Below are positions 8,473 to 17,639 of a DNA stretch of 64,000 bases, in pieces. Position 1 is the stretch's first letter. Every line of letters starts with the position of its first letter. The stretch is from contig NZ_CP115468.1 of the NCBI RefSeq assembly GCF_028462125.1, forward strand, positions 620,001-684,000, given 5' to 3'. Both the position numbers and the translations under genes were made by a program. The notes under the pieces were generated by a model that saw nothing but the letters and a program-made list of their open reading frames with translations, was not told the DNA's origin and searched no databases. The stretch comes from Leptospira sp. GIMC2001 (GTDB lineage Bacteria; Spirochaetota; Leptospiria; Leptospirales; Leptospiraceae).

Positions 8473-11400
8473 ATGAGAAAAATACTTATAACTACATTAT
8501 GTCTCTTTAGCTTTTCGGGATGTTTTCCTGCGCTGGAGAAAAGTATTTTTGAATTTCTTAGCCTAGTCCAGATGATGCAGAGTCGGTCTGGCGGCTATAG
8601 ACTGCTTGTCCAAGTGAGTGGACTCTCTGGCTCTGGTTTGGTCATCCAAGTTAATTCGAGCTCCGACCTTAATGTTCGGGAAGACGGACAATATGAATTT
8701 GATCGAACCTTCAAAGCGAATGAAGCTTACAATGTTTCTATCCTAACTCAACCGAACGATCCTATTCAGGAATGTTCGGTGGCTGGAGGGAACGGAGTGT
8801 TCGGTTCTGGTAACGTCACTTCTGTCCTAATCAATTGCGCAGCTGACCGATTTGCTATCGGTGGATCGATCACGGGACTAGAGGGAATCACGGGAATCAC
8901 TATTACTAATAACGGTGGTGATTCGCTTACAATTTTTTCCCCTAATGCAGAATTCGCATTTCCAACAACTCTAGTTGCTGGTGTTAGCTACAATGTTGAG
9001 ATTTCTGCACAACCCAATCATCCTATACAAAATTGCACAATAACAAATGGTTCTGGAACAATTTCAGAAACTGATATAACTAATATCAATATCAGCTGCA
9101 CTACATTAGGTTATCCAATAGAGGTGGAAGTATCAGGACTATCCTCTGGTAATCTATCGCTACGGCTCAATGGGTCACAGAACTTAAATTTATCCGCAAA
9201 TGGAATTTATTTATTTCCCAATGATGTTCTAATTGGAGATGCATACAATCTGAATATTTTTGCTCAACCTACTAATCATATCTGTTCTATCAATCCTTCA
9301 TCTGGATTTATTGTTGGATCCAAAATTACTGTAGATGCAAATTGCTTTAGCATTATCGACCAGAATCCAAGAAATCAAACTCTTCTTATGACTGATCAGT
9401 CTATTCGTTTCGTGTTTTCTGATTCGGTGAATGTTGCAAGTTGTGTGGGAGTTGGTCCATCGACTCTGGATCTAGTTGCTGGGAGTCCGAATTTTGTTCT
9501 GTCTACAACGAATTTTGCAAATGATACTTTAACTGTGACTCCTAACGGAAGCACTTGGAATACCGGAATTGGACGAACCGTTACTTTAGATTGCACGAGC
9601 AATGCAGGTAAATCCCTTGGTTCAACGGACATAGTCGTGACCTACCTTGTTCCATCTAGCATTCGCTATGTGAAGGATGTAGGCGGAAATGATTTGAACA
9701 ATGGATTGTCACCAGCTACAGCCAAGCGAAATATTCAATCCGCAATCGATAGCCTTTTGGTTTGCCCTGGAATGGATTGTGCTGTGTTGGTTGAGCAGGG
9801 CGCCTATGAACCCAATCAGTTATTGGACTCGATTGTCCTGAATGTGGATGGAGTTTCTTTATATGGTAGTTATGTAGCGGGAACAAATTTCACCGAAAGA
9901 GATGATACCGCTAGAAATTCCAATATATTTATGGACACTCCTCCTCTATTTTGTAATACTGCAGTTCTTGCTAATCCATGTAAGGTGATTCATGTAACCA
10001 GTGCGATTACTAATAATACTCAAATCAATGGTTTTACAATCGGAGGAGCGGATGGACCGGTTACCGTAGGTATTTTGTTAGAAGGTGGAGCAATCATTCG
10101 CAACAATACTATCCAAGGTGGAACTGCTCTTACGAATAGCTATGGAATAGCTGCAATAAACTCAGAATCTATCATTCGTAACAATACGTCTTCTGGCGGT
10201 ATCTGCAATCAACCTGGGTGCACTTCTGCGGGAATAAGAATAAATAGCACTGTTGTAACCTCTCACAATATAAAATTCAATACATTCAACGGTGGAGTCT
10301 GCACTGCCAATGGCTGCAGATCTACAGGAATAGAACTGGTTGCTAGTGCAGCAACCAATCTCTCGGGCGTGAATAATAATAGTTTTACTGGAGCAAACAT
10401 TAATTTTGTTTATTTGAATGCTGAGAGTATGGGTTATTATGGTAATGGATTCTATGCTGGAGAATTGCATTCGAACAGCTTTATCGGAGGAAATGCTCCA
10501 TTCAGCTATGGATTCTATAGTAGCAATGGATTGGCGATAAGTATTGGTTCTTTAACATTAGGCAATGTTATACGGTCAGGCAATGCGACGGTTGAAACTA
10601 CGGGCCTTCGAATCACTGGTAATGGTGCAAGAATTGTAAGAAACAATTCAATCGAATCTGGAAGTATTACTTCGGCAGGTGCAAGTGCCAATAATGGTGC
10701 TTATATTACTGGCAATGGCAATGTAAATTTTGAAAACAATTTAGTTCGTGTTGGTAGCTCAGAATCAACAGGAACATTTGCAGTTGCTTACGGACTTCAA
10801 TTGGGAGCAATTCCCGGAACAAGTGTTATCGCTCGCAATAGAATCATTATGGGAACAGTTACAGGAGTCTCAAATGGTTCTACAAATTATGGAATTCATT
10901 CAGATACTGGTGGACCATATACAATCGTGAATAATGTGATCGAGCCAGGACAATCCAATTTCAAATCTCGAGGAATCAGTCTTGCTAATCATTTCAATTT
11001 ACTAAAGATTCACAACAATACTATATCTAGTGGTGTTGGTACTAGTTCCGGTTTAGTCGAAGTTGCAAGCTTGTTTCTTGGAAACTCAACGCAGATTGAT
11101 GTCAGAAATAATATATTGATACTTAATAGCGATAGCGGAGAGAACGCATGTATTCATTATACAGGAGGAGGATTGACTTCCGTATATTCGAATGTGTATA
11201 TGAATTGTGGAAGATATATGTTCAATTCAGGATCAAGTCTAACAACAATTTGTCCATCTGGTGTACTTGGTAATTCAGATTGCTCGATCACTCTCGCAGG
11301 ACCTAGTTTTCAAGAAAACACGGATGTTAATCCATCACTCCAAAGTCCACTGACTACTCCCTATGATTTTCGATTCTCTGATTCCTCACCTTGCAGTATT

Positions 11401-11520
11401 ACTCGAAACCCCAATGCAATTGCAGGGGTTAATAATGATATTCTTGGAAATCTTAGGCCTGGAACGGCTCCTGGAATCAGTTTAGGCGCATTCGAATATG
11501 ATGGAGCATGTCTTCCTTAG
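8473..11520 (+). CDS. Giant lipoprotein with N-terminal repeats and right-handed parallel beta-helix
   Basis: 1015 residues. Lipobox FSFSGC (Cys17). Residues ~44-290 contain three ~80-residue repeats of the form V-x-x-L-S/E-G then Y-N-[VL]-x-[IV]-x-x-QP and a Cys pair (SILTQPNDPIQEC, EISAQPNHPIQNC, NIFAQPTNHIC), a module frequent in Leptospira and other bacterial lipoproteins. A bacterial Ig-like segment follows (~295-395), then VPSSIRYVKDVGGND-type DUF1565 start and repeated NNT-I/NN-x-F rungs (~400-990) typical of parallel beta-helix proteins. No catalytic residues for a lyase are evident, so surface display or binding is the best guess. ATG at 8473 gives an ideal signal peptide. Confidence 0.88.
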   Translation: MRKILITTLCLFSFSGCFPALEKSIFEFLSLVQMMQSRSGGYRLLVQVSGLSGSGLVIQVNSSSDLNVREDGQYEFDRTFKANEAYNVSILTQPNDPIQECSVAGGNGVFGSGNVTSVLINCAADRFAIGGSITGLEGITGITITNNGGDSLTIFSPNAEFAFPTTLVAGVSYNVEISAQPNHPIQNCTITNGSGTISETDITNINISCTTLGYPIEVEVSGLSSGNLSLRLNGSQNLNLSANGIYLFPNDVLIGDAYNLNIFAQPTNHICSINPSSGFIVGSKITVDANCFSIIDQNPRNQTLLMTDQSIRFVFSDSVNVASCVGVGPSTLDLVAGSPNFVLSTTNFANDTLTVTPNGSTWNTGIGRTVTLDCTSNAGKSLGSTDIVVTYLVPSSIRYVKDVGGNDLNNGLSPATAKRNIQSAIDSLLVCPGMDCAVLVEQGAYEPNQLLDSIVLNVDGVSLYGSYVAGTNFTERDDTARNSNIFMDTPPLFCNTAVLANPCKVIHVTSAITNNTQINGFTIGGADGPVTVGILLEGGAIIRNNTIQGGTALTNSYGIAAINSESIIRNNTSSGGICNQPGCTSAGIRINSTVVTSHNIKFNTFNGGVCTANGCRSTGIELVASAATNLSGVNNNSFTGANINFVYLNAESMGYYGNGFYAGELHSNSFIGGNAPFSYGFYSSNGLAISIGSLTLGNVIRSGNATVETTGLRITGNGARIVRNNSIESGSITSAGASANNGAYITGNGNVNFENNLVRVGSSESTGTFAVAYGLQLGAIPGTSVIARNRIIMGTVTGVSNGSTNYGIHSDTGGPYTIVNNVIEPGQSNFKSRGISLANHFNLLKIHNNTISSGVGTSSGLVEVASLFLGNSTQIDVRNNILILNSDSGENACIHYTGGGLTSVYSNVYMNCGRYMFNSGSSLTTICPSGVLGNSDCSITLAGPSFQENTDVNPSLQSPLTTPYDFRFSDSSPCSITRNPNAIAGVNNDILGNLRPGTAPGISLGAFEYDGACLP

Positions 11521-11532
11521 TGAGTCAAGAAA

Positions 11533-12294
11533 TTATTTAAAAAACTTTTCATCTAGTTGTGATTTGTTGACTTTCATAAGATTCTCTGTTGCTTCTCGCA
11601 TAGAATCAAAATCTTTAAAATCCTCAGCTCTCAGAGATCCACAGTATTTGAAATAGATTTTCTTAGATTTTCGCATTGCTGAATATTTTTCATCGCTGCT
11701 ATAGCCCATCATTCCACTTATAACGAATACATCTAAATCAATCTTGAATTTGTATGCGAGCTTGAGGACACCCGTTTTCATAGGTTGGATTTCTTCAGTG
11801 TATGTTCTTCTACCTTCGGGAAAAAGGAAAATTGATTTATCACGAAGAGTTCTCATAACATCCGATTTGAAATTTCGAAAATTTGGATTCTTATCTGAAT
11901 ATTTAACAGCTTCAACGATCCTTGCATGCATCATAAGTGGAATGATCCAATATCGATCAATGATATCACCACCTAAGTAAGATAACATGGAATCTATTTT
12001 CTTGGCAAGAAATGGAATGGCTACTACAAAAGGCACTTCTAAACTATTGGTGTGATTGCAGATAATAAATCTTTTCTTATCATCCAGATTCAATTCACCT
12101 GGAATGAATTCCAATTTTCTTCCAGTTGTCCATAGAAAAACTTTCATCCAAGCGTAAGCAAGGAAATTAATGGTTCTATTCGCAGATTTATTCAATCCCA
12201 ATATTTTCAAAATATAAGATATGATAAGTCCTGGAATAAAGATAATTCCAAATAATGGTATCAAATAGCAATATAGAGCATAGCTTGTTAACAT
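11533..12294 (-). CDS. PlsC-like lysophospholipid/glycerolipid acyltransferase
   Basis: 253 residues with an N-terminal membrane segment (~8-30), then the acyltransferase box N80-H81-x4-E86 and the substrate-binding box FPEGRRT (158-164), corresponding to FPEGTR of 1-acyl-sn-glycerol-3-phosphate acyltransferases. The usual Asp of H-x4-D is Glu here, an unusual but chemically similar change. Motif III/IV-like KTGVLKLAYK and VFVISG follow. Expected at the inner membrane, adding an acyl chain to a lysolipid; the exact acceptor is unknown. It runs convergent with the giant lipoprotein and has no operon partner. Confidence 0.82.
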   Translation of the reverse strand: MLTSYALYCYLIPLFGIIFIPGLIISYILKILGLNKSANRTINFLAYAWMKVFLWTTGRKLEFIPGELNLDDKKRFIICNHTNSLEVPFVVAIPFLAKKIDSMLSYLGGDIIDRYWIIPLMMHARIVEAVKYSDKNPNFRNFKSDVMRTLRDKSIFLFPEGRRTYTEEIQPMKTGVLKLAYKFKIDLDVFVISGMMGYSSDEKYSAMRKSKKIYFKYCGSLRAEDFKDFDSMREATENLMKVNKSQLDEKFFK

Positions 12295-12525
12295 AATTCA
12301 AATCCTTTAATTAGCATAGATTTCAAATTTTAACAAATCACTTCTAAATCAATTTATTTTTAGATACTTTTTTAAAATTCATTTATAAATAAATTTACTC
12401 TTGTTTAAAACTAGCATCGTTAAATTGGATTTTCGATTTCAATTCTGATGATAAATATTCAATATTTTGTATAAGGATTTAAAAAATCTACCATCCTTAG
12501 AAGTTGCCTTGGATCAAATATCTGC

Positions 12526-12553
12526 TTGTCAAAAAATTGGATCTATTTAATCT
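12526..12553 (+). promoter_or_regulatory. Candidate sigma70-type promoter for lemA
   Basis: TTGTCA (12526-12531), 16-bp spacer, TAATCT (12548-12553). The start site would fall near 12560, just before or inside the hairpin that precedes lemA. Recognised by consensus only. Confidence 0.4.
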
Positions 12554-12555
12554 GC

Positions 12556-12575
12556 TTGTTACCAAGGGGTAACAA
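12556..12575 (+). promoter_or_regulatory. Hairpin covering the lemA Shine-Dalgarno
   Basis: Perfect 8-bp arms TTGTTACC (12556-12563) and GGTAACAA (12568-12575) enclose AAGG, so that the ribosome site AAGGGG (12564-12569) is split between loop and right arm, 3 nt before the lemA ATG at 12579. As RNA it could limit translation; as DNA it is a dyad suitable for a repressor near +1. Confidence 0.6.
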
Positions 12576-12578
12576 AAT

Positions 12579-13181
12579 ATGTCCATTTTACTGATTGCAC
12601 TGGGAATTCCCGTTCTCGTAATTATAATTCTTATCTTCATGGGAATCGGAATCTACAATGGTCTCATTGAATATAGGAACCGATTCAAGAATGCATTTGC
12701 GCAGATTGATGTTCAATTGAAGAGACGTTATGATCTTATTCCAAATCTCGTTGAGACTGCCAAGTCGTATATGAATCACGAAAAAGAAACTTTAGAGCGA
12801 GTGATTAAAGCAAGAAATCAAGCGATGGGAGCAGAACAACAAGCTGCCGCCAATCCAGCTGATCCCGATGCTATGAAAAGATTTCTTGGTGCAGAGGGCG
12901 CGCTTTCTGGATCCATGGGGGGATTCTTTGCATTGATGGAGAATTACCCAGACCTAAAAGCTAATCAAAATATGATGCAATTATCAGAGGAACTCACAAC
13001 CACAGAGAACAAAATTTCCTTCGCTAGACAAGCTTATAATGATTCCGTAATGGTTTACAACACATCCAGAGAAAAATTTCCTAACGTAATTTTCGCTGGA
13101 ATGTTTGGATTTCATGCAGCTCAGGGTTTTGAAATCTTAGACCCTACGGAACGCGAAGCTATCAAAGTTTCATTTAGTTAA
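12579..13181 (+). CDS. lemA: LemA family protein
   Basis: 200 residues, matching the LemA length: one N-terminal membrane anchor (ILLIALGIPVLVIIILIFMGIGI), then a long-helical cytoplasmic or periplasmic bundle with the family pattern YN-x-L-x-x-x-RN-x-F-x-x-A-x-x-Q-I-D-V-Q-L-K-R-R-x-D-L-I-P-N-L-V-x-x-x-K and the EL-x-x-TEN-K-I-x-F-A-R-Q-x-Y-N segment. It precedes an M48 metalloprotease by 32 nt; lemA-htpX/M48 pairing is widespread and tied to membrane-protein quality control. Ribosome site AAGGGG lies within a hairpin. Confidence 0.95.
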   Translation: MSILLIALGIPVLVIIILIFMGIGIYNGLIEYRNRFKNAFAQIDVQLKRRYDLIPNLVETAKSYMNHEKETLERVIKARNQAMGAEQQAAANPADPDAMKRFLGAEGALSGSMGGFFALMENYPDLKANQNMMQLSEELTTTENKISFARQAYNDSVMVYNTSREKFPNVIFAGMFGFHAAQGFEILDPTEREAIKVSFS

Positions 13182-13213
13182 TAAATTATATATTTTTTAT
13201 TTATTTATAAAAA

Positions 13214-15181
13214 ATGGATTTCTTCGAACAGCAGAATAAGGCGAGAAAGAAGACAGGTCGATTGATCCTGCTCTTTATCATCGCTGTTATTGGTTTGATT
13301 ATTTCAACCTATTTGGTTGTAATGATCCCTTTGGTATATTTTGAATCGGATTCTCCGATTACATCGGATGGATCAATATTTGAGCTAGAGCTTTTCCTCA
13401 CAATTGCAACCGCCATAACTTTGTTAGTATGGGGAGTTTCATTGTTCAAGATGAGTAGTTTGAAGTCTGGTGGCCGAGTTGTTGCCGAATCTCTAGGTGG
13501 CACATTGATTGAATCTTCTCGAGGAGATGGAAAATACAGACAGCTTCTGAATATTGTGGAAGAAATGGCAATAGCATCTGGAACACCAGTTCCAAATGTT
13601 TATGTGCTAGAGAGTGAAATGGGAATCAATGCTTTCGCTGCAGGTTACAATCCGGGCGATGCTGTGATTGGTGTTACAAAGGGTGCGATTGAGACTTTCA
13701 GTCGAGATGAGATGCAGGGCGTTATTGCACATGAGTTCAGTCATATCTTAAATGGTGATATGAAAATGAACATAAGATTGATCGGAGTTCTTGCTGGCAT
13801 ACTCGCGATTTCTTCTATTGGTCGTATTTTGATTCATTCACGTGGTGGATCCAGTCGGGAAAAAAATAATTATTTACCTCTGATTGGAATTGGTCTACTT
13901 ATCATTGGTGGGATCGGAGTTTTGATTGGAAGAATGATCAAGGCTGCAGTTTCAAGACAACGCGAATTCCTTGCAGACGCCTCAAGTGTCCAGTTTACAA
14001 GAAATCCTTCAGGAATTTATAACGCATTATTTAAGATCATGAAAAATGCAGAGGGTTCCAAAATTGAATCGGCTAACGCAGAGGAGGCGAGTCATTTATT
14101 TTTTGGAAATGCTTTGAGCAGTTTTTGGGGTGAAATTTTTGCAACCCATCCTCCACTTGCCGAACGTTTAAAAGAGATCAAAGCGAATGCTCCAGCACTT
14201 GTTGAGTCTGCCAACCTTGCAAGCATAGCAAAAGCTCAAGAAAAAGCAGATCTTTCAGCTAAGGCCGATGAGAAGTCAGATACGAATATTCGGAATCCTG
14301 AAGAAAGATTTAAACAAGGTGTGATTCTTGCCGGTGGAAGAGTAACTAGTCATGGGCAGACTGCATCCAGACCAGTTATGGCAAATGCTAGAGTCGATGA
14401 GGAGCAGATCAGTTATGCAAGGCAGATCATTGATTCAATTCCTAGTGAAGTTCAAGCAAGTGCAAGAGAGCCTTTTGGTGCAAGAGCTGTCATCTACGGG
14501 CTGTTAATTGATAGCCAAGATGAGTCTGTTAGAGCTAAGCAATTATTGATTTTGCGATCGAGGATCGATTCAAATGTAGGACCAGTATTTGAGAAAATTT
14601 GGAAATCGATTCAATCGCTAAGTGTATCGACAAGAATTCCGCTGATTGATATTTGCATTCCATCTCTAAGAAAACTTTCAAACAATCAGTACAACGAGTT
14701 TCGAGGAATCATCAATTCTCTAATTCAAGCAGACAATGTTGTGAGCATAATGGAATGGTCCCTTTGGAGAATTCTCAGTCATCATCTGAATGAGACTTTT
14801 GAGAAAAAGATTGTTACAAGTGCCAATGATGATTTAAGTTCGCATAGCTCAACTAAAGCCGCAGAAGTCGTCTTATCTTTTCTTGCATCCCGTATGAAGA
14901 ATGCAACTGATGCGAAAACTGCTTTTGGGAAAGCTTCAGTTCAATTGGGAATTCCCAGTATGCAATATCATAATATTGAGAATGTTCTGCGATTGGATCC
15001 AGCTATGGATGTTCTCGAAAAGCTGAAGCCATTAGACAAAAAGTTATTTCTGCAAGCATGTGCTATGATCATTGGCTTCGATTCGGAAGTAACAGCGGAA
15101 GAAGCAGAGTTGTTTCGTGCTTTCGGTGACTCATTGAACTCTCCGATCCCACTGATCCTCCCTGGACAGAGACTTTTCTAA
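13214..15181 (+). CDS. M48 family membrane zinc metalloprotease with long C-terminal domain
   Basis: 655 residues. Two N-terminal membrane helices (~16-42 and ~60-80), then AFAAG and the zinc site H173-E-F-S-H177, a further helical pair (~187-205 and ~223-240), and the third ligand in RQREFLADASS (Glu ~256). FATHPPLAERLK matches the M48B/HtpX end. HtpX is ~290 residues, so the extra ~320 residues (low-complexity Ala/Glu/Lys linker ~335-390, then a helical domain) are a separate C-terminal part of unknown function that resembles the tail of other large LemA-linked M48 proteins. Expected to degrade misfolded inner-membrane proteins. Cotranscribed with lemA. Confidence 0.92.
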   Translation: MDFFEQQNKARKKTGRLILLFIIAVIGLIISTYLVVMIPLVYFESDSPITSDGSIFELELFLTIATAITLLVWGVSLFKMSSLKSGGRVVAESLGGTLIESSRGDGKYRQLLNIVEEMAIASGTPVPNVYVLESEMGINAFAAGYNPGDAVIGVTKGAIETFSRDEMQGVIAHEFSHILNGDMKMNIRLIGVLAGILAISSIGRILIHSRGGSSREKNNYLPLIGIGLLIIGGIGVLIGRMIKAAVSRQREFLADASSVQFTRNPSGIYNALFKIMKNAEGSKIESANAEEASHLFFGNALSSFWGEIFATHPPLAERLKEIKANAPALVESANLASIAKAQEKADLSAKADEKSDTNIRNPEERFKQGVILAGGRVTSHGQTASRPVMANARVDEEQISYARQIIDSIPSEVQASAREPFGARAVIYGLLIDSQDESVRAKQLLILRSRIDSNVGPVFEKIWKSIQSLSVSTRIPLIDICIPSLRKLSNNQYNEFRGIINSLIQADNVVSIMEWSLWRILSHHLNETFEKKIVTSANDDLSSHSSTKAAEVVLSFLASRMKNATDAKTAFGKASVQLGIPSMQYHNIENVLRLDPAMDVLEKLKPLDKKLFLQACAMIIGFDSEVTAEEAELFRAFGDSLNSPIPLILPGQRLF

Positions 15182-15294
15182 TCGATATCTGCTTCATAAT
15201 TCAATAAAGAATCCAAGAAGTAACGCAATTGTAATCTTTTTGTAACAATTCTCTCCTTTAATAGAACCATATCAATTATCGGAGCCTTCTTTTT

Positions 15295-16128
15295 ATGACA
15301 ATTCGTATACCGAAACTAGCAATCAAGTTAATGACTTATTCTTTAATCCTTTCCGGTGGCTTATATTTAATGAGTCCATCGTTAATGTCTCAAGAGACAC
15401 CAGAATCAACCGACAAACAAGCATTAGAGTCTGGATCAGAAACACAAGCACCAGCAAAAGCTGAAGAAGCAACACCTGCTCCTAAGGCAAAAATCGGATT
15501 TGTTGATCTATTTGTAACAGGTGGATGGTCTATGTATCCGCTATTGGTTGCATCGATTATTGCGCTTGGAATTATATTCGAGAGATTCTACTTTTTTTTC
15601 ACAACCAAATTGATTGCAAAGGGATATAATCAAGATCTACAAGATGCAATTGATGCTGGTGGATTGGATGGAGCCAAGAAATTTCTTGCAGATAACAAAG
15701 ATCAGAGAATCTCCGAAGTTCTAGTTAATGGAATGGAAGTCTCTCAACAGAATCCAGAAATTTTCTCACAAGGCGTGGAAAGAGAAGCTGGAGAAGTGAT
15801 CACACTTCTAGAGAAAGGACTCGTAGTTCTAGCTGCCGTATCTACAATCGCACCTTTGATCGGATTTCTTGGAACTGTATCCGGTATGATCAACGCCTTC
15901 GATGCTATCGCAAATGCTGACCAAGTAAATGCAAAAGTTGTTGCTGGTGGAATCAAGGAAGCACTTATCACAACCGCGGCTGGACTTATTGTTGCGATTC
16001 CTGCGATGGTTTTCTACCAATACTTAACATCTAGAGTGAATGCTTTTACATCTGAAGTAGAAGAAGCGGCTAACAAAATCTATAAAGAATTTCTAAAGAA
16101 AAAAGCAACTGTATCATCTGGTAACTAA
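15295..16128 (+). CDS. exbB: MotA/TolQ/ExbB proton-channel protein
   Basis: 277 residues. Signal-peptide-like N-terminus, then a Pro/Ala/Glu-rich periplasmic segment (~38-65), then three membrane helices: one after GGWSMYPLL (~75-100), and a pair at ~178-205 and ~222-250 with the [19 protein letters not shown] motif ([19 protein letters not shown]) and [15 protein letters not shown]. This is the ExbB/TolQ signature. A ribosome site GGAG precedes ATG 15295. First gene of a five-gene set with two ExbD genes, TonB and a binding protein; it forms the proton-driven motor powering TonB. The 114-bp gap from the protease suggests a separate promoter. Confidence 0.93.
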   Translation: MTIRIPKLAIKLMTYSLILSGGLYLMSPSLMSQETPESTDKQALESGSETQAPAKAEEATPAPKAKIGFVDLFVTGGWSMYPLLVASIIALGIIFERFYFFFTTKLIAKGYNQDLQDAIDAGGLDGAKKFLADNKDQRISEVLVNGMEVSQQNPEIFSQGVEREAGEVITLLEKGLVVLAAVSTIAPLIGFLGTVSGMINAFDAIANADQVNAKVVAGGIKEALITTAAGLIVAIPAMVFYQYLTSRVNAFTSEVEEAANKIYKEFLKKKATVSSGN

Positions 16129-16130
16129 TC

Positions 16131-16550
16131 ATGGTTAAACTCAAGAAAAAGAAAGATCTGGAGGAAATATCTGCCGCCTCGATGTCGGATATTGCTTTCC
16201 TCTTGCTTGTCTTCTTTATGGTTACAGCGGTATTCTTTGTAAAAGAAGGTCTCAATATAAGCCTTCCTAAAAAAAATTCAGAGCCTGTGTCTTTTCTTCG
16301 AAAGAATGTATATGAGATTTTGGTAACTCAAGATAAATTTAAAATGAGAAATCCATCTTTCGGTACAAAAGAATATACTGATTTAAAGGAATTTCGAAAT
16401 GAATTGAATAAACTAGAAATCCAAGATTTGCCTAATAAATTAGCTCTTATAGTTACTACGGGAGATACAAAGTATGGCAAAATGTTGGATGCTCTTTCAT
16501 CTGTTCAACTTAGAGGTTTCGAAAAAATATCTGTGAGGAAGATGAAGTAA
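16131..16550 (+). CDS. exbD: ExbD/TolR biopolymer transporter (first copy)
   Basis: 139 residues with one N-terminal membrane helix after a basic start ([29 protein letters not shown]). The helix contains the conserved Asp (M-S-D-I-A-F) thought to carry protons, followed by a periplasmic domain with LPKKNSE. Starts 2 nt after exbB and ends 1 nt before the second copy. It is more diverged in the periplasmic domain than the second copy, as is usual where two ExbDs are paired. Confidence 0.92.
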   Translation: MVKLKKKKDLEEISAASMSDIAFLLLVFFMVTAVFFVKEGLNISLPKKNSEPVSFLRKNVYEILVTQDKFKMRNPSFGTKEYTDLKEFRNELNKLEIQDLPNKLALIVTTGDTKYGKMLDALSSVQLRGFEKISVRKMK

Positions 16551-16551
16551 T

Positions 16552-16980
16552 ATGTTAAGAAAACCAAGAAAACCTCCATCTGTTCCAGTTAGTTCTATGG
16601 CAGATATCGCCTTCTTATTGTTAGTGTTTTTTATGGTGACATCCGTTCTGGATACTGATCCCGATATCCCTATTGAACTTCCTGATGTTCCTGGTGGAGA
16701 GCAATTGAATAAGAAGGTGGCAAATTTGTATTTAAGTGCTGATGCCAACCGAACAATATACTATAATTCAATTCCCAAAACTATGAATGAAGCGATGAAC
16801 GAGATTCGAGCAAAGCTTATGACAACCCCAGATCTTAAAGTTTTGGTTCATGCAGATCAGAATCTTAGATACGAAGAAATTGATAACACTTTTGAATTGT
16901 TAAAGGAAGTGGGAGCACTCAAAGTCTCACTTGTCACCAAAACAACTCAAGGTGGAGGGTTAAAAGGTAACGGGCTGTGA
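16552..16980 (+). CDS. exbD: ExbD/TolR biopolymer transporter (second copy)
   Basis: 142 residues. Short basic N-terminus (RKPRKPPS), membrane helix [17 protein letters not shown] with the conserved Asp, then LPDVPGGEQ and a periplasmic ExbD domain ending [12 protein letters not shown]. Adjacent copies differ clearly outside the helix, pointing to a heteromeric ExbD pair rather than a recent duplication. Overlaps the TonB gene start by 4 nt, indicating translational coupling. Confidence 0.93.
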   Translation: MLRKPRKPPSVPVSSMADIAFLLLVFFMVTSVLDTDPDIPIELPDVPGGEQLNKKVANLYLSADANRTIYYNSIPKTMNEAMNEIRAKLMTTPDLKVLVHADQNLRYEEIDNTFELLKEVGALKVSLVTKTTQGGGLKGNGL

Positions 16981-17627
16981 CGATGAATCAAACTCCCAAT
17001 ACAGTAAATGCGGACAAGGATATTCCAAATCCAGATTCGAATGTATCCAAGTTACCTCGTAGATCTAAGAGACAAAGAATCCATCGATTTATCGAAAGGT
17101 ATAGGCTCGAAACTGGAATTGCAGTATCAACTGTCATACAGGCTTTAATTATTTTTTTCTGGTACACTCCTGCATTTGATTATGATAATTTGGATAATCT
17201 CGTCGAAGAAGTTGCTTTCATCGATAGTGTTTCTATCCAAGAACCTTCCGATGCAACCCCGGATGATGGTGATTTTGAATTGACAGACAAAGAAAAAGTT
17301 GAGAAAAAAGAAGATCCAAGAATTGCATCAGCATCGGATCCAATTGTCTCTGGCGCAACAAGTCCGGTTGACTTGACGCCAAATGTAAGACCAGAGTATA
17401 CTGCGGAAGCGAGATCGGCTGGTGTTACTGGGACTATGACCCTAGAAGTAATCATATCTGAAGCGGGTGAAGTTCTTCGTGTTCGATCTGTTGGTAAAAA
17501 ATTAGGAAATGGACTAGAGGAATCGGCGATTGCAGTCTATAGACGAAAAAGATTCTCGCCTTCGATTTTACAAGGCAAGGCAATTACTGTAAAAGTTCTC
17601 GTGCCTGTTCGATTTACTTTAAACTAA
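16977..17627 (+). CDS. tonB: TonB family energy-transducing protein
   Basis: 216 residues: basic cytoplasmic N-terminus ([11 protein letters not shown]), single anchor helix (~46-65), an acidic periplasmic spacer, and a C-terminal TonB domain with [17 protein letters not shown]...[16 protein letters not shown]...VPVRF, the standard pattern. It links the ExbB/ExbD motor to outer-membrane TonB-dependent receptors. No receptor gene lies in this window, so the transported substrate is unknown; the PstS-like gene 12 nt downstream hints at phosphate or another oxyanion. The start is an overlapping GTG/ATG-type codon region at 16977 (ATG at 16983 is also in frame). Confidence 0.92.
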   Translation: MTMNQTPNTVNADKDIPNPDSNVSKLPRRSKRQRIHRFIERYRLETGIAVSTVIQALIIFFWYTPAFDYDNLDNLVEEVAFIDSVSIQEPSDATPDDGDFELTDKEKVEKKEDPRIASASDPIVSGATSPVDLTPNVRPEYTAEARSAGVTGTMTLEVIISEAGEVLRVRSVGKKLGNGLEESAIAVYRRKRFSPSILQGKAITVKVLVPVRFTLN

Positions 17628-17639
17628 AAAGGATTTTAT

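Noticed and set aside
10162..10470. 102-codon minus-strand ORF inside the beta-helix lipoprotein
   Set aside because: Entirely covered by an excellent plus-strand gene whose repeat pattern explains the open frame; no start signal.
8473..11520. Repetitive DNA in the beta-helix gene as a possible CRISPR or satellite array
   Set aside because: Repeats are degenerate at DNA level, of differing lengths and explained by Asn/Gly-rich protein rungs; no direct repeats with spacers.
15181..15295. Promoter with TTGTAA/TAATAG before exbB
   Set aside because: The best pair has only a 14-bp spacer, so I did not call it, although a promoter in this 114-bp gap is likely.
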